64,000 nucleotides of DNA, taken from positions 1,323,501 through 1,387,500 of the forward strand of contig JAUIRK010000945.1 in NCBI GenBank assembly GCA_030549495.1, in the 5' to 3' direction. This DNA is from Nectonema munidae (taxonomy: Eukaryota > Nematomorpha > Nectonematoida > Nectonematidae). A program made the position numbers and the translations under genes. Shown here in pieces: positions 1 through 11,555 of this stretch. The notes beneath the pieces were generated by a model. The model worked only from the letters and a program-made list of their open reading frames with translations, searched no databases and had not been told where the DNA came from. The number at the start of each line of letters is the position of its first letter. The stretch's first letter is position 1.

Positions 1-430
1 TATACACACGAAGCCAACTGAACTTCAGGCACTTCTCTGATAGGCTGGGCAGTTATCGCCAGTTTTTATTAACTGCTGGCTCGAAGACGAGGAGAATCTC
101 CTTTTGTCCAGCCAATTGGGAGTGGGCATCTTGATGCGCCTGGCGGGCAGCCGATAGGTTCTATCTTCATGGCATCTTAATCTCCCAGCAGGCGCTGGTG
201 CCGAGAATCTCGCCAGCTGATCCTTGATCTTCTATTGACGCTTCCAAATTGCTTTGAAGAAGTCGTACCAACTCCTTGAATCGAGTGAGATTGCGCTGTC
301 TCAAATCTTTAGGACGTGTCCTTGCTTGGTTTGGGGATTGCGGGACGGTCCGTCCACGGGATTATCTTCGGATTTGACGTATTGCGTTCCGTTCCGCAAT
401 GTGTCCGTCCATCTACTCGTAAAAAAATTC
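1..430 (-). mobile_element. GC-rich retroelement-like fragment (fossil), cut by window edge
   Basis: This block is far richer in G+C than anything beside it and stops abruptly near 430, where AT-rich satellite DNA begins. On the minus strand one frame reads ...EDNPVDGPSRNPQ..., which resembles the segment just after RNase H in LTR or DIRS-type retroelements (NPAD-x-PSR motif). Only a piece is present and it runs off the left edge, so family and age are uncertain. A GC-rich host segment is the alternative. Confidence 0.35.
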
Positions 431-469
431 TTATTTCATGATTGAAATTTTCATGCTCTAAAAATGAGT

Positions 470-1260
470 CAAGTAATAAAATCTCCATGTGTAATTTTTT
501 ATTAATTTTAAGTGTAGATAAATGTTTTGGAGACACTTTCTTAGAGGTAAAGCGTAAATTTAATTGACTAGACATTTCCAAATCCTAAATGGCTAAAAGT
601 GAGTTGAGAATTGAAATCAGCATGATCGATTTGGTATAAAAAGGTATACTTTGTTTAAAATTTAAATAATATTCTTGGAGAATATTTTCTGACGTAAACC
701 GCAAAATCGATTGACACTTTCAGACATTTTGAAAAACCAAATTGCAAAAAATGACTCCAGAATTTAAATTGGCATGCTTGATTTAGTATAAAAATGTGAT
801 TTTTTTAATTTGAATAGTATTCATAAGATATCATTTTCAGGTGTAAACTACAAATTTGGTTGATATTTGGAGAATTTTTCTCTTCCCAATTGGGAAAATT
901 GAGTACGGAAATAAAGTCAGCATAATTGATTTGGTATATAAAATATATTTTATTTAAAATTTGTATTATATTCTTCGAGAAAGTTTCCCACAATGCAAAA
1001 CTTATTGATATTTTGACGCTAATTGCAAAAATTAAATACGTAAATGAAAACAACATGATTGATTTAGTATAATAAAATATATTTTATTTAAAATTAGAAT
1101 AATATTCTTCGATACATTTTTCAGACGTAAACTACAAATTTGACTAACATTTTCAGAATTTTTCACACCCAAATTGTGAAAACTGAGTCCAGAAATGGAA
1201 TTATCATGGTCGATTTGGTATAAAAAAATTAATTTAATTTTAAATTTTAGTGACGTAAGA
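470..1260. repeat. Tandem satellite, about five units of ~150 bp
   Basis: Units begin with a CATGATTGATTTGGTATAA-like word at about 621, 773, 921, 1054 and 1205 (spacings 152, 148, 133, 151); a partial unit precedes the first. Inside each unit the words AATATTCTTCGAGA, GACGTAAACTACAAATTTG and CAAATTGCAAAAA recur in the same order. Units are visibly diverged, so the array is old or evolving slowly. The small minus-strand open frames at 805-1056 and 1032-1274 are by-products of this array. Confidence 0.8.
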
Positions 1261-1274
1261 AATTTTATCATCAA

Positions 1275-3061
1275 TCAAAATTTTGATTGACATATGCTAC
1301 AAAGTATGATTATAAATGTTGAAGAGTGTATCTAATACAAACACTAAATTATAAGTTATAGACATTATAATAGGAAAATTTTATTGAAAAAAGTGTATAA
1401 TTGATTTTGATTGACAGTTTTTGACATGAGAGAGTCATTCAAATACCGTGAAAATGGTATCAAAGATACAGCTAGCGTTCTAAAAGTTTGAAGGTATATA
1501 ATTCTAAAATTAAAAAGGGTTAATGGAAAAATGTTTTTAGATACTTGAGATTTTTTTAGATGTTTGAGATTTTTAATCGAATACAGATTACTTGATTTTA
1601 ACTTATTGATGAATATTAAGCCAAACACGTTTACACTTTTTACTTCATTTATTCCAGTATATTTGAGAAAAGTTAATTTTGTTTTTCTTCTTGAAATTAT
1701 CATACATTGTGATTTCTTCTCAGTTTAAATAAAATTGTTGATATTACACCTTTCATAAATTAAACCCTATCGCATCTTTAAAGTTTCAAAATCAAACGTT
1801 TCACCAGTGTTCATTTTTGACAAAGTAATATAGGCATAATTGTTATCTGAAAAAAAAGAAAATTGAAAAAATTTGAAATAGAAAAAATACAATCATCTTT
1901 TGCAACAGAAAAGAGTGGAAGCTCTGGTTGAATGGTGTTCTCTGAATCCAAATTCGTGGTCATTCAAGTAATGGAGTCAAGTAAGTTTTCAATTGACAAT
2001 GATAATAAATTCTTCAAATATTTTTGAGAGTGTAGGAATTATTGAAATGCATCTGTAATTATTGATAGAATTTTTATCACTTTTCTAAATATACGCACAA
2101 CATTATGGATGAACTTCAGAAAAAAATGGAAGTTTTTTTTTGGAAAAATTTATGACATGCCATAAAACGGTAGAAATACTATATTTAATTAATTTTACAT
2201 TTTTTCATTTTATCAATAATAAATAACACTGATTCAATTTGTCAAAGTTCAAACTCGAATGATTCACTTTGATTGTCAAAAAAAGGAAAATATCGTTTTG
2301 AAGGAAATCCATTATGCGCTGAAACAAACCTTTCATTAAACTTGTTAGCTAAAGCTTCATCCCTGAATTTTCCACCTTCATTTATTATATTATATATATA
2401 TTTTTTTATTATTACCTTTCAAATCCAAGTTTTTTTGCGCTAAGTTGCAGTTTAAACGACTTTTTTTTGCATTTCTGCAAACGTTTATCCCATATTCCAA
2501 TCATGGCTATAGCACCTTCAATCATATTCGATATTTTAAGAGTTAATTGAACAAAAGTTTGTTAAAATCATTTGAACATACCTCAAAAAGTGAGAGACAA
2601 TCTACTTCTGCAGTTATACTAGTTGAGATATCTTATTATCAAATCGTTCGCATAAATCTTTCTATTTGTCTCATCCCTTAAAAAATATGCGATATGATGT
2701 GAAAAGAGTTATACAGTTATAAGCCTTATAATTAGAAACATCATTATTCAAGCTAAAATTGTTAATGATGTCGGAAATGTTATTGTAAGGATAAGTGATT
2801 GAGCAATAGCTAAACTATAAAACTTGTGACTTAAAAAACTGCACACAAAAGTTATTGAAGAATTAAATATTAAATTAAAAAAATATATATTTCTACGACT
2901 TCCTTATTGGTAGATGACACTTTGTAAATATTATGAACAGTGACTTTCTTGAAATTAGGTAACTCTAAGAGTGAAACCCTGATACTTGAAAGAATTCTCG
3001 AAATGCTGGCTTTTTTATGTTTGTAACTTATTGATCATTTTATAGCACAAATTAAGTTGTG
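1275..3061. other. AT-rich spacer, no gene recognised
   Basis: Long A and T runs and short TA repeats (near 2390). The longest open frame (minus, 1365-1703) is dominated by K, N, I, L and F codons as expected by chance in AT-rich DNA and shows no motif. Confidence 0.6.
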
Positions 3062-3145
3062 AGCCATATCTACACATGCTAAATTTTTGTTTAACTCAAA
3101 ATCAGATAGGTGGAATTCTCGGTTAAATCGAAGTAATTCATGCTT
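3062..3145 (+). repeat. 84-bp dispersed repeat, copy 1
   Basis: Nearly identical to 6702-6785 (about 5 differences in 84 positions). Starts AGCCATATCTACACATGCTA and ends with AAGTAATTCATGCTT in both copies. The flanks do not match, so this is a dispersed fragment, not a larger duplication. No coding potential or terminal inverted repeats are seen. Confidence 0.85.
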
Positions 3146-3611
3146 AATAATTTGAAAAAGAAACAATTTTGAGTTTAAGGAAAAATTTTTTATTGAAAAT
3201 ACAATAATATAGGTTGGTAGATATTTGTATCTTACAAAAAACAGGAGACCCCCATGCTTACAACTCTACCTTGGAAAGCTACAAGAAATAAAGTTAGGCG
3301 AATGGAGGCAAGTTTCAATGTCATCTAGCTGATAATCTTGTAGACAAATCAGAGTCAAGGATTTAATCTAATTAAATTTCCTAATTAAAGATTGGGTGTT
3401 TGCGCACAAAATGTTCAAATCATCGACTTTTGAGTTTAGACGCACCCTCTGTGAACTTTTTAGTTTACCAACAGAATCCAAAAAATAAGTCGTTATAGAA
3501 ATTAAAATTGTCTATCATCGTCAGACTTTAGTTTGAGTGATGCTTTTAACATGTTCCAATTCCTTTATAAACATAATGGCACGAGAAACGCAATGCAGAG
3601 CGATTTAAATG

Positions 3612-3759
3612 TAAAGGTACCGTGGAGTATTTTCATCGAGAAGACACATTTGTGCCACTTGTATCGATGTATGAAGAAAGAGGCTTGCTGTGAGATCGAA
3701 CCCAAGAGACCTGGAGTTATCGAAACCCAGTATCTAACAAACCTCACTCACGCCGTCTT
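3612..3759 (-). repeat. SINE family B, copy 1 (tRNA-derived)
   Basis: Reading the minus strand: a tRNA-like head with a B box (GGGTTCGATCTCAC), then a body with CATCGATACAAGTGGCAC and a conserved 3' end TACTCCACGGTACCTTTA. The same head-body-tail order occurs at 32390-32528 and 33641-33779 and the tail again at 52999-53126. The short open frames here (3533-3784 plus, 3565-3747 minus) run through the SINE and are not genes. Confidence 0.75.
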
Positions 3760-3789
3760 AAAAGGCAAACCCTTAAAGGTTTAAAGAAT

Positions 3790-4140
3790 CCTTTCCATAT
3801 TTATTACAAATAGCGCATTTATATTTGGGAGTATTATCTTTGTTCGAATATACAATCGATTTGTTTGGCAAGGAACAAAACTTACAGACCGTTTCCTTAT
3901 AGCCTTTAGAGGAAGTATGTCCAAAGTAAGACAGTTTCCACATTGGATGTGTTGAAAGAAAGGCCTGAATTTCACTATTTGCATCATAAAGAAGAATGAA
4001 TAATCATTTTTTATGATGTAGGAAAATATTTCAATTGACACTTTCAAAACCTCAATCCATTGTTTCCATTGTACATATCTTTTGAAAAAAAAGGAACTTG
4101 AAAACTTTGTCTTTATCATCCAATTCTTTAATTTTTTCAT
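3790..4140 (-). pseudogene. LINE ORF1 / gag-like zinc-knuckle fragment
   Basis: On the minus strand the 3781-4140 frame contains VKFRPFFQHIQCGNCL; a neighbouring frame continues with FGHTSSKGYKETVCKFC and then YKCAICNKYGKD. The order P-x-QC-x2-C-x3-GHT...C-x2-C...C-x2-C is that of zinc knuckles in non-LTR retrotransposon ORF1 proteins. The signal crosses frames, so the copy carries at least one frameshift and is a relic. No reverse transcriptase lies next to it. A different zinc-knuckle protein cannot be excluded. Confidence 0.5.
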
Positions 4141-4630
4141 TTTTATCCTGTATCAAATTTACAATGGATTCATTGTAAATATTTTTAGAAATCTAATCAT
4201 CACGAAGTGTAGTGCTTTTTTGCTAATTTGATTTAATCTATAAAGTATTTTCATTTTTCTTCTTTGATGTTTTAGCCACTTCAGCATAAGTGTGCCTGAA
4301 ACTGTTTATTATGTATGTAAAACTTTAAATATGGAGCTATTAAAATTTTGACGTGAGTAGCAAACCCATTTCTGTCAAGAATGGCATTTAACTAATTCAT
4401 TGGATGACTTAGATCAATTTTGGCACTTCCATGGATTATTATTTTCCATAAATGAGATAAAACTCGAAACAACAAAAAATTGAGTTTTACAAAAGGTTTT
4501 TCATAAAAGAAAAAAATGTTCAGGTGAAGCTACTAAATACTTTGAACAGATGATGTTTAGTTTCAATAAATCATGTATTATTAATATTTTTGAATAATAA
4601 TTTTTTATCTAGTCAGTTATTATAACCTCA
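4141..4630. other. AT-rich spacer, nothing recognised
   Basis: No splice-flanked open frame, repeat end or RNA gene was seen. Confidence 0.5.
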
Positions 4631-4770
4631 AGTCGGCAGATGGCCTAGGGGTAGGACCGTAGGTTCTTGATTCGGATGGTCTGGGTTCGATTCCCTATCG
4701 TGATTATCCTTAACAATCTATCCAGCGATGAAAGATTATTCTTTCGTATAGATGCAATACTGCCAACTAA
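4631..4770 (+). repeat. SINE family A, copy 1 (tRNA-derived)
   Basis: tRNA-like head with A-box-like TGGCCTAGGGGT at 4641 and B box GGTTCGATTCC at 4684-4694, then the family 3' part GATTATCCTTAACAATCTATC, AAGATTATTCTTTCG and TACTGCCAACTAA. The same order is seen at 33381-33527 (minus) and 51580-51687 (plus). It does not fold as a complete tRNA, so it is a SINE and not a tRNA gene. Confidence 0.8.
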
Positions 4771-4787
4771 TAAGGTTGACATTTGCT

Positions 4788-4990
4788 TTCTGTATAAGGA
4801 GCTTACGTTTTTTAATTATTTTTTTTCATAAGTTTATTCTACTTTTTTTGAAGGTAGAATATTTGGTAGAATTTGGAGAATCTTTGCTTTTCTGTAAACT
4901 TTTTTCAAGGCTGTTTTTTGCTTTATCTGTAAGAAGCTTAAATTTTTTCTTTAATTCTTTATTATAAGTTCATATTAAATATTTTTAAGG
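4788..4990 (+). repeat. Diverged tandem duplication, ~124-bp unit
   Basis: TTTGCTTTCTGTATAAGGAG at about 4792 returns as TTTGCTTTATCTGTAAGAAG at about 4916, each followed by CTTA, a T run and ATAAGTT. The 71-residue open frame at 4752-4967 spans both units and is low-complexity (F, L, R), so it is not called as a gene. Confidence 0.5.
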
Positions 4991-6701
4991 TTTTATAATA
5001 AATCAAGCAAAAGTAATTTCAAAATCAACTCTCAAAACAACTTTTTTTTACCGTATTCGTATTTGTTAACTTACTTAACTTTTAACAAAATTAATGATGA
5101 ATAATTATTCTCAAAGTATCTAAAAACATTTTTATATAATGTCTCTTTCTTATTTCAGGGTAGTCAAAATTTTGTGAAAAATAATGAAAAATGACTGAAA
5201 AATGATAAGAAATATAGAAAATTATCTGATTTCACTTTTAATTTTTTTTCTAATTCAATATTCCTGTACTCATTTATTCCGGTAAGATAATAAAAAGTTT
5301 TTAATATTGCAAGTAACAAGAAATCTATGAATGTAGAAAGTTAAAAAGTATTTAGGTATGGAACTTATGATTAATTTTTTCATCAATTTCACGAATCGCT
5401 TTAATTTTCTTTCAGATTTTTATTTATCAAGATGAATTGTTTTTAGTCAAATAAGAACTCTGTAAAAGTCTTCTAAGTTCTGAAAACTCTTCAATTTTTA
5501 TTTTTTGTGTTCTCTTACACAATTATTTATTGTACTATTATTCGTTTTGATTTTGAAATTTTCATTATTTTTAATAAATCTATAAGGAAAGCCATTTTTT
5601 TTAAGATGGAGCATTTTAATTAGTAAACTTTATTAGAAAGTTTGTTTTTTATCTTAAAAATTATTAAACTTAACCAGCTGTTGAAAAAATAGGACAGTGT
5701 CTCCCGCCCTAATGAAAGATTCTGTCCTTATGAAGAATTTTTAAAGTGTCGACCAAAGTACCCAATCATATACAACATGATTAACAAAATTTATTTGAAA
5801 ACCTTTGAATTAAGTTTAGGCAATAATTATCAGCTCGCATTTTTAATTGTAAAGTTTTTTAATAATACCCGCAACTGATATTAACTAAATTTTACAGAAT
5901 ATTTATTTTTGTATTCTATAAACATTTTATACATCAATGAAGTAAACTGTCTTAATGCTAGGCATCGTTTGAAAATGAAAATTCTTTAGAAAGTGTATTA
6001 AAAATAGTTCAAAACTCATTTTTACGTAAATTTGTAATGGCTTTATACGGAAAAGTGGACTTATTATTTTTGAAAAATTGGAAATCCAGTTTCAAAAATC
6101 AAATTTTGTGTTAAAGTTTTAAAATTTGAGAAATCATTTTCGTGAAAAAGTCAACATAAATAACTTGATTCTTTTTATTAAGTTGAGAAATGATAAGTTC
6201 GTAATGTAAAAGGTTAAAAAAAATTAATTTTTCTGCACAAATTTAAATGAAAATCTTTAAAAGAATATTCTTTCGAACAAATGATTGAAAAATAAAAAAA
6301 TATTCTTCGAAGTATATATCCAAAGGTGGCAATATTTTTGTCACAAAAAATCTTTAAAAAAATAATTTTTCGCGTTGGCAGATATTTAGGAAATTTTAAG
6401 GCAACTGATTTTTAATAACTTTGAGAAAATTTTCTTAGTACTAATTTATCGGGTTGGTTTTTTATATTTTATCAAAATTTATTAGAATTTCGTAAAAAGG
6501 GGACTTCTCTTAGGAAAAAAATTGATTATAATGTATCTATATTATAATATTTATAAAAATTGACAATTTAATAAAATGAAAGTTTTTATATTTAGATATC
6601 ATTTTGAATTTATCCTAGGATAATAGTTTATAGGTAAACATATTTACTAGATATACATCTAGTAGTAAGCTCTTTAAAACTCAAGTCGCTGTACCTGTCT
6701 C
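4991..6701. other. AT-rich spacer, nothing recognised
   Basis: Homopolymer-rich sequence on both strands with no open frame above 60 codons and no repeat ends found. Confidence 0.5.
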
Positions 6702-6785
6702 AGCCATATCTACACATGCTAAAGTTTTGTTTAACTCAAAATCAGATAGGTGAAATTTTCGGTTAAATCGAAGTAATTCATGCTT
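6702..6785 (+). repeat. 84-bp dispersed repeat, copy 2
   Basis: Same orientation as 3062-3145 and of equal length. Confidence 0.85.
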
Positions 6786-8499
6786 CTTCTAATATGAATT
6801 TAGAACTTCAATTATTCTGGATAAAAATTTCAATGCTATCTGTGAATTGCAGTCCATCATGTTGAAATATATTTCAGATGCTTTGAATACAAAGTTTTAT
6901 GAAAAATTAATAAAAGTGTGAATTACGTATGCTTTCATTCATTTCGTTGTAGAACATTTTCAGCACTGAGATATTTGCAGCCCTATGAATTGCTTTGAAT
7001 TATTGTACCATATTTTGTTATTATCTTTAAGCGTGTAGGCACAAAATTTTATGCCCTTTTCAACGTAAATTATGTTATTTTTGTATTCGTACTCTCGTTA
7101 TTTTTTTTATAAAATAAAATGCATCCAATTTTTTTTTGAGGTTTTGCTCCCTTAAATTTGTACCTGGAAGCATCACAGAACTGTTATGATCAAAAATGTA
7201 TTCATTCAAGAAAATATATGGTACTGATTATTCGTTTAACTCTAACTTCGGATAACTTAAAGGATTTGTTGGATCCCCAAGACTCGACTTTTTGGTAGAT
7301 ATTAAAATATTATAAACATTAAAGGTAAGAGTAAAGTCTCTTAAAAATTCATGAATGTTGGTGTAGTTATGTAAAATTAAGTGTTTTAGAAAATATGAAA
7401 TTATTCAGTTAGCTTCTCCGGTGAAAGTAGATTTGTTAGGTTACATCTGAAAATTAATTTACTGACAGATTATACATCATAAAATGGTGTATTGAGTAAA
7501 TAAATATTTTAATTTCGAAATTTCTTGAGAGATTTAATAAATTTTGTGACAGAATAGTAATTTTCAAAAAATATCACAATCAGATCTGCAATAAAATGTT
7601 TATATGAATCACGGTATATTTGTAGTTAGAAAGATCCTAATGAAAAGAAGTGCTCAGCATATTTAAGAAAATGATGACAAAAGAAATGCTCAGCATATTA
7701 GGTGAATTAAATTATATCAAAATAAATATATACTTAATTCTGCATACAAGGTGTTAGTTAAAACTAGAAATTGTATGTACTCTTGTATTTGATCATCATA
7801 ACTAAGTCTCTTTCTTCCATTGAAGTCTCAGTTCCACTTTTGTGTTCAAACTTTGAGGTTTGAACTGGCGTCTAGTGGCTGTGCGTGAGCATTTATCGTT
7901 AACGTTTAGCTTTGAGGATCTTTATCTGTTCTCAAATCAATAATAATAATATAAATAATATAATATAATAAATATATTTTTTATTTGACATTTTGAATAA
8001 AGATCATCTTTAAAAACAAAAAAGAATAAAAAGATTTTTTAACTTTAAAGAAATTAAAATTTTACTAAATATTTTTGAAAATTAATATTTTAAAATGAAA
8101 ATATATTTTTTTACATAAATTAATTCGCATAGACATTATTTCCACCATCGATGTAACAGAAATGGAAGACAAATCCATAAATTTTGACTTATTATCACTA
8201 AAATATAATGATTTTTTAATATATATAACTTGATTTGATTTTTTTCTGAATTAGAGACTCGAGTTTTATATGTAAGTAAATTTTCACTCTCTTATCTCTT
8301 TTCGTTTATTCGTAATCATTCTTTACTTTTGCAGCTTTTTTACACCTACCCGTAAATAAACAAGGAGTAATAAATGCTGAGTCAACGTTACAATTTGGTT
8401 TTATTAAGATGTTACTTAATTGCAAAAGTTGGTCAACAATTTATCTTTTTTTTTATTAGAATTTACTCAATTATTTTTGAATTAAAATTTAACATATAT
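6786..8499. other. AT-rich spacer, nothing recognised
   Basis: A short duplicated phrase (AAGAAGTGCTCAGCATATT / AAGAAATGCTCAGCATATT) sits at 7645-7700. Otherwise no gene or mobile-element end was found. Confidence 0.5.
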
Positions 8500-8600
8500 G
8501 ATTTTCTCATTTGTGGTATCGCATCCAAGAACACGATCTGGAATTGAACCCAAACCATCTGGATTGAAACACTCGCTCCAACCACTAAGTCATTCGTTCG
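8500..8600 (-). repeat. SINE family A, copy 2 (internally deleted)
   Basis: On the minus strand: CTTAGTGGTTGGAGCGAGTG, then GGTTTGGGTTCAATTCCAG (B box) and a GATCGTG word as in the other copies; the tail is shortened to GATGCGATACCACAAATG. The small minus open frame 8463-8669 overlaps it and is not a gene. Confidence 0.65.
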
Positions 8601-8906
8601 AAACGTTTCGCTATAATATAAATTTATATTATCCATCAACAACGGCACAAAGTTAAAAAATTTGACCACAATCTAATCTAAGGGGCTTTTTCTGCTTCGA
8701 AATGAAATTGAGAAAACAAGAATTTTAACAAAGACTTATGCTTGTTTATATTATATTTATCTCAATAAACAATACATTTTATTATAGCTTCTTTTTAATT
8801 AACTATGAATAAGTTTGAGTACATAGACTTAAATCGTGGTTTTTACTTATTTACTATATATACTTGTATTCATTAATATAAATTGTAAATAGTTCAACTT
8901 AAACAT

Positions 8907-8979
8907 GCCTCAGTGGCGCAATGGATAGCGCGTCGGACTTCTAATTCGGAGGTTGCGGGTTCGAGTCCCGTCTGAGGTG
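8907..8979 (+). tRNA. tRNA-Arg (anticodon TCT)
   Basis: A 73-nt intronless cloverleaf. Acceptor GCCTCAG pairs with CTGAGGT (first pair G:U), D stem GCGC/GCGC, anticodon stem TCGGA/TTCGG with two G:U wobbles, loop CTTCTAA giving anticodon TCT at 8940-8942, T arm GCGGG-TTCGAGT-CCCGT, discriminator G. Box B is GGTTCGAGTCC. A TTTT terminator for RNA polymerase III follows at 8984. It decodes AGA arginine codons. All stems are intact, unlike the SINE heads in the window, so it is probably a working gene. Confidence 0.97.
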
Positions 8980-10332
8980 AATATTTTATTTTCTTCGATG
9001 AAAAATTATTTTCTATTTTTCGAAAATTTAAAAGGATTTTCAAATAAAGATTTTATCATAGTTTTGCGATAATCAATTTAGCAATAAACTTTGTTTTTAT
9101 AACAAAAGTTATATATTTTAGTATAGAATAAAGAATGATGCATTTCAAAAATTCTTTTTGGAACAAATATAAAATGAATTATAGAATTTATCAAAAAAAA
9201 TTGTAAAATGAAACAAAAGAGATAAAATAGAAGCTTCACGAAAAAAGTAAGGAGGATGAAACAAATGTTTGGCATATGTAAATTTTAAACGATAGTCAAC
9301 AAAATTCAATCTATAGGGCAATACATTGAGAGAGCAAAGGGAGAAGAAATTTCCATCATAAAGCAACCATTAGATGCAAAGTAGAATTTTGTAAGAGCGT
9401 TTTATTATTCGTTACATGGAGCCTTCACAAATGGAGACTATTTATAACTTATTAATTAACTTACTTATCTTAGTATAAGTAATAAAATTAGACGTATGAA
9501 TACGGTCTTTGTGAGTAACACTTTGGTATAAAGGTTCTTTTTATACCTAAATATGCTGGAAAGTAGTTCCAAGCACTTATCCATCCCTTTTGATACTAGT
9601 ATTGAAACAATTTTTAGCGCTTGGTGAAAGTTGATCAATGTGCTAGTGAGGTTGGGAAATATAATTGAATTTTTTCAATATAAATTTCTTTTTCAGACAC
9701 TTATAAGTAAAAATTATCATTGGGTTTTTCTGTAAGATGATAGTTATGAATTCTTAATCATAAGAGCCTTGGTTTTTAAATTTAAAAAATTGTATATCTT
9801 GATTCAATTATGATTTACTCTGAAACGTGATGAATCAAAGTTTCTTATCTAGGATCCTTAAATACCTTAAATATATAATTAATTAACTAACTTATTTCTT
9901 TCTCAGTACCGTAAAAAATCCCTTATTTTGATTGAGATAGATTGGAAAATAAGAAATAGTTTTAATTTCTATATCATAACATTTGATAAATAATTCAAAT
10001 TCATTATTTTTCTATTTTTAAGAACTATCAAAATAAATTGAGTATTGATCATTTTAATATATAATTTGAGAGTACGGTTAATACAAATTTTAATCTTGAA
10101 TGAAAAAATTGTCTTATGAATTAAAAAAAATTTTTAGGCAAACATTTTATCAAATTAAATGTAATGTATATATTATATTATATCACACTTCAATTACGTT
10201 TTCTATAAAATTATAGTAATGATGTGTTTCTTATATTTAATGTTTAAATTATTATTAGTTAATTTTTATCTAGGTTTACACACTTTTTGAAAGAATATTT
10301 ATCGAAATAAATTTTGCATTTCTAATTCAGTA
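8980..10332. other. AT-rich spacer, nothing recognised
   Basis: Overlapping minus open frames at 9078-9275 and 9145-9366 are F/L/Y-rich and lack motifs or conservation cues. Confidence 0.5.
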
Positions 10333-10480
10333 CAGTGGAAAACCTTGGTTTGCGAACGCTTCGGTACTCGTACAATTCGATCATCGAAAACCGAGCCAAA
10401 ATTGTTTCAGTTTTTGAACAGAATTCAGTATTCAGCCAACTGCCAAACCCGTGATGAACGCAAATTTTCAAAGAATAGTA
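10333..10480 (+). mobile_element. pogo/Tigger-like element end (partial)
   Basis: After a TA dinucleotide comes CAGTGGAAAACCTTGGTTTG, then CGAACGCTTCGGTACTCGTA and ATTCGATCATCGAAAACCGA. This resembles pogo/Tigger termini (CAGTGGAACCTCGGTT..CGAAC..). No matching inverted end was found nearby, so it is a truncated copy. Confidence 0.45.
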
Positions 10481-11193
10481 ACACATAGAAATAATAATTG
10501 ATAAGTTTTAGTGTTACATAAAAGAGCATTTCAATCTTCTTTCTTCTCATCACACATGAACAACTGGCATCCAATATTTATATAAAACGTACACATAGAA
10601 TTGATAACACATTATATTATATATATATATACTAACAGTTCACATAACATATATAATAATAATCATTCTTGCACGTAACAAATCATACTCTAAAACCTTG
10701 TTCTTTTTAGAAAATTTTAAAGATTTAATTATTTTTTGATCCTGCATTTCCTCTCTCTTTTTCCCACATTACTATGCATACTTCTATTCATTCTTGTTCT
10801 CCATCGATTTTCTCTAAGTGAGCCAACACTTCCTATCCTCAAATTTCTATCAATGAAGAAGTGCTTACGATTGTCTGAATCCTAATTTTTCTTGCAAACT
10901 TAACCGAATCTCCCACTGTCTCATACAAAAATCTTGCTACCTTTTCCTGCACCTTCTTTTGATCTACAATTCATCCATATCAATTATTCAGACATATGTG
11001 TTATCTCTAACTGAAAGTATTTTATTGAGGAACCAACTCAATCTTTCTGTGGGTGTATCTATTGCTGAGACTATAGGACGTAAGGGAATTACAGTAGTCA
11101 TTTTATGGGTTTTTGGTAAGCAGGAGTAAGCAGGTAAAAAGAAAGAGAGGCAGGAGTTGTGTGATTAACTAATAGATCATACATCAGAGAAGT
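10481..11193. other. AT-rich spacer with moderate C content
   Basis: Between 10740 and 11060 the plus strand is richer in C than its surroundings and may be degraded coding DNA leading into the fragment at 11194, but no motif is readable. Confidence 0.4.
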
Positions 11194-11379
11194 ATGCGCC
11201 TACACTATCATATTAAACATAACAACAGTGATGATGTTGATTTTGGAATGGAAATACTGAATTATTATCAAGATGAGTATCTGAAACGCTGTTGTTATAT
11301 TGAAGAATACTACATAAGGACCCTCTCTCCTAACATTAACACTCAATTTAACAAGTATAACTCAACTTTCAGCACTTAA
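11194..11379 (+). pseudogene. GIY-YIG-like C-terminal fragment, possibly Penelope-like
   Basis: The frame reads MRLHYHIKHNNSDDVDFGME, then an ILNYYQDEYLKR segment, EEYYIRTLSPNIN and a stop. The order H...H..., EIL..., R...IEE-x-YI-x-L-x-P-x-N fits the second half of GIY-YIG endonuclease domains as found at the end of Penelope-like retroelements. The catalytic GIY and YIG strands are not readable upstream because the frame is blocked by stops, so only a relic is present. Followed by a short AC microsatellite at 11433-11450. Confidence 0.35.
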
Positions 11380-11555
11380 CACCTCTACAACCTATCATTC
11401 TTATCACATTCATCAACCCTACTGTTCTACACACACACACACACACATACAAATCATTAAGATATTACTATATTGTTATTATGCAAACAAAATATATTCA
11501 TTAGTCTCTTTCTTCTTGTCATTTTTCATTCTTTTTTCATTTCATATAGGTAATC

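Noticed and set aside
805-1274. Two overlapping minus-strand open frames of 83 and 80 codons
   Set aside because: They fall within the ~150-bp satellite and repeat each other's sequence.
1365-1703. 112-codon minus-strand frame
   Set aside because: K/N/L/I/F-rich with no motif, no splice context and no similarity recognised; expected by chance in AT-rich DNA.
4641-4700. tRNA gene suggested by A and B boxes
   Set aside because: No acceptor or anticodon stem pairs properly; the sequence continues into the SINE A tail shared with other copies. The same applies to 33518 and 51580.
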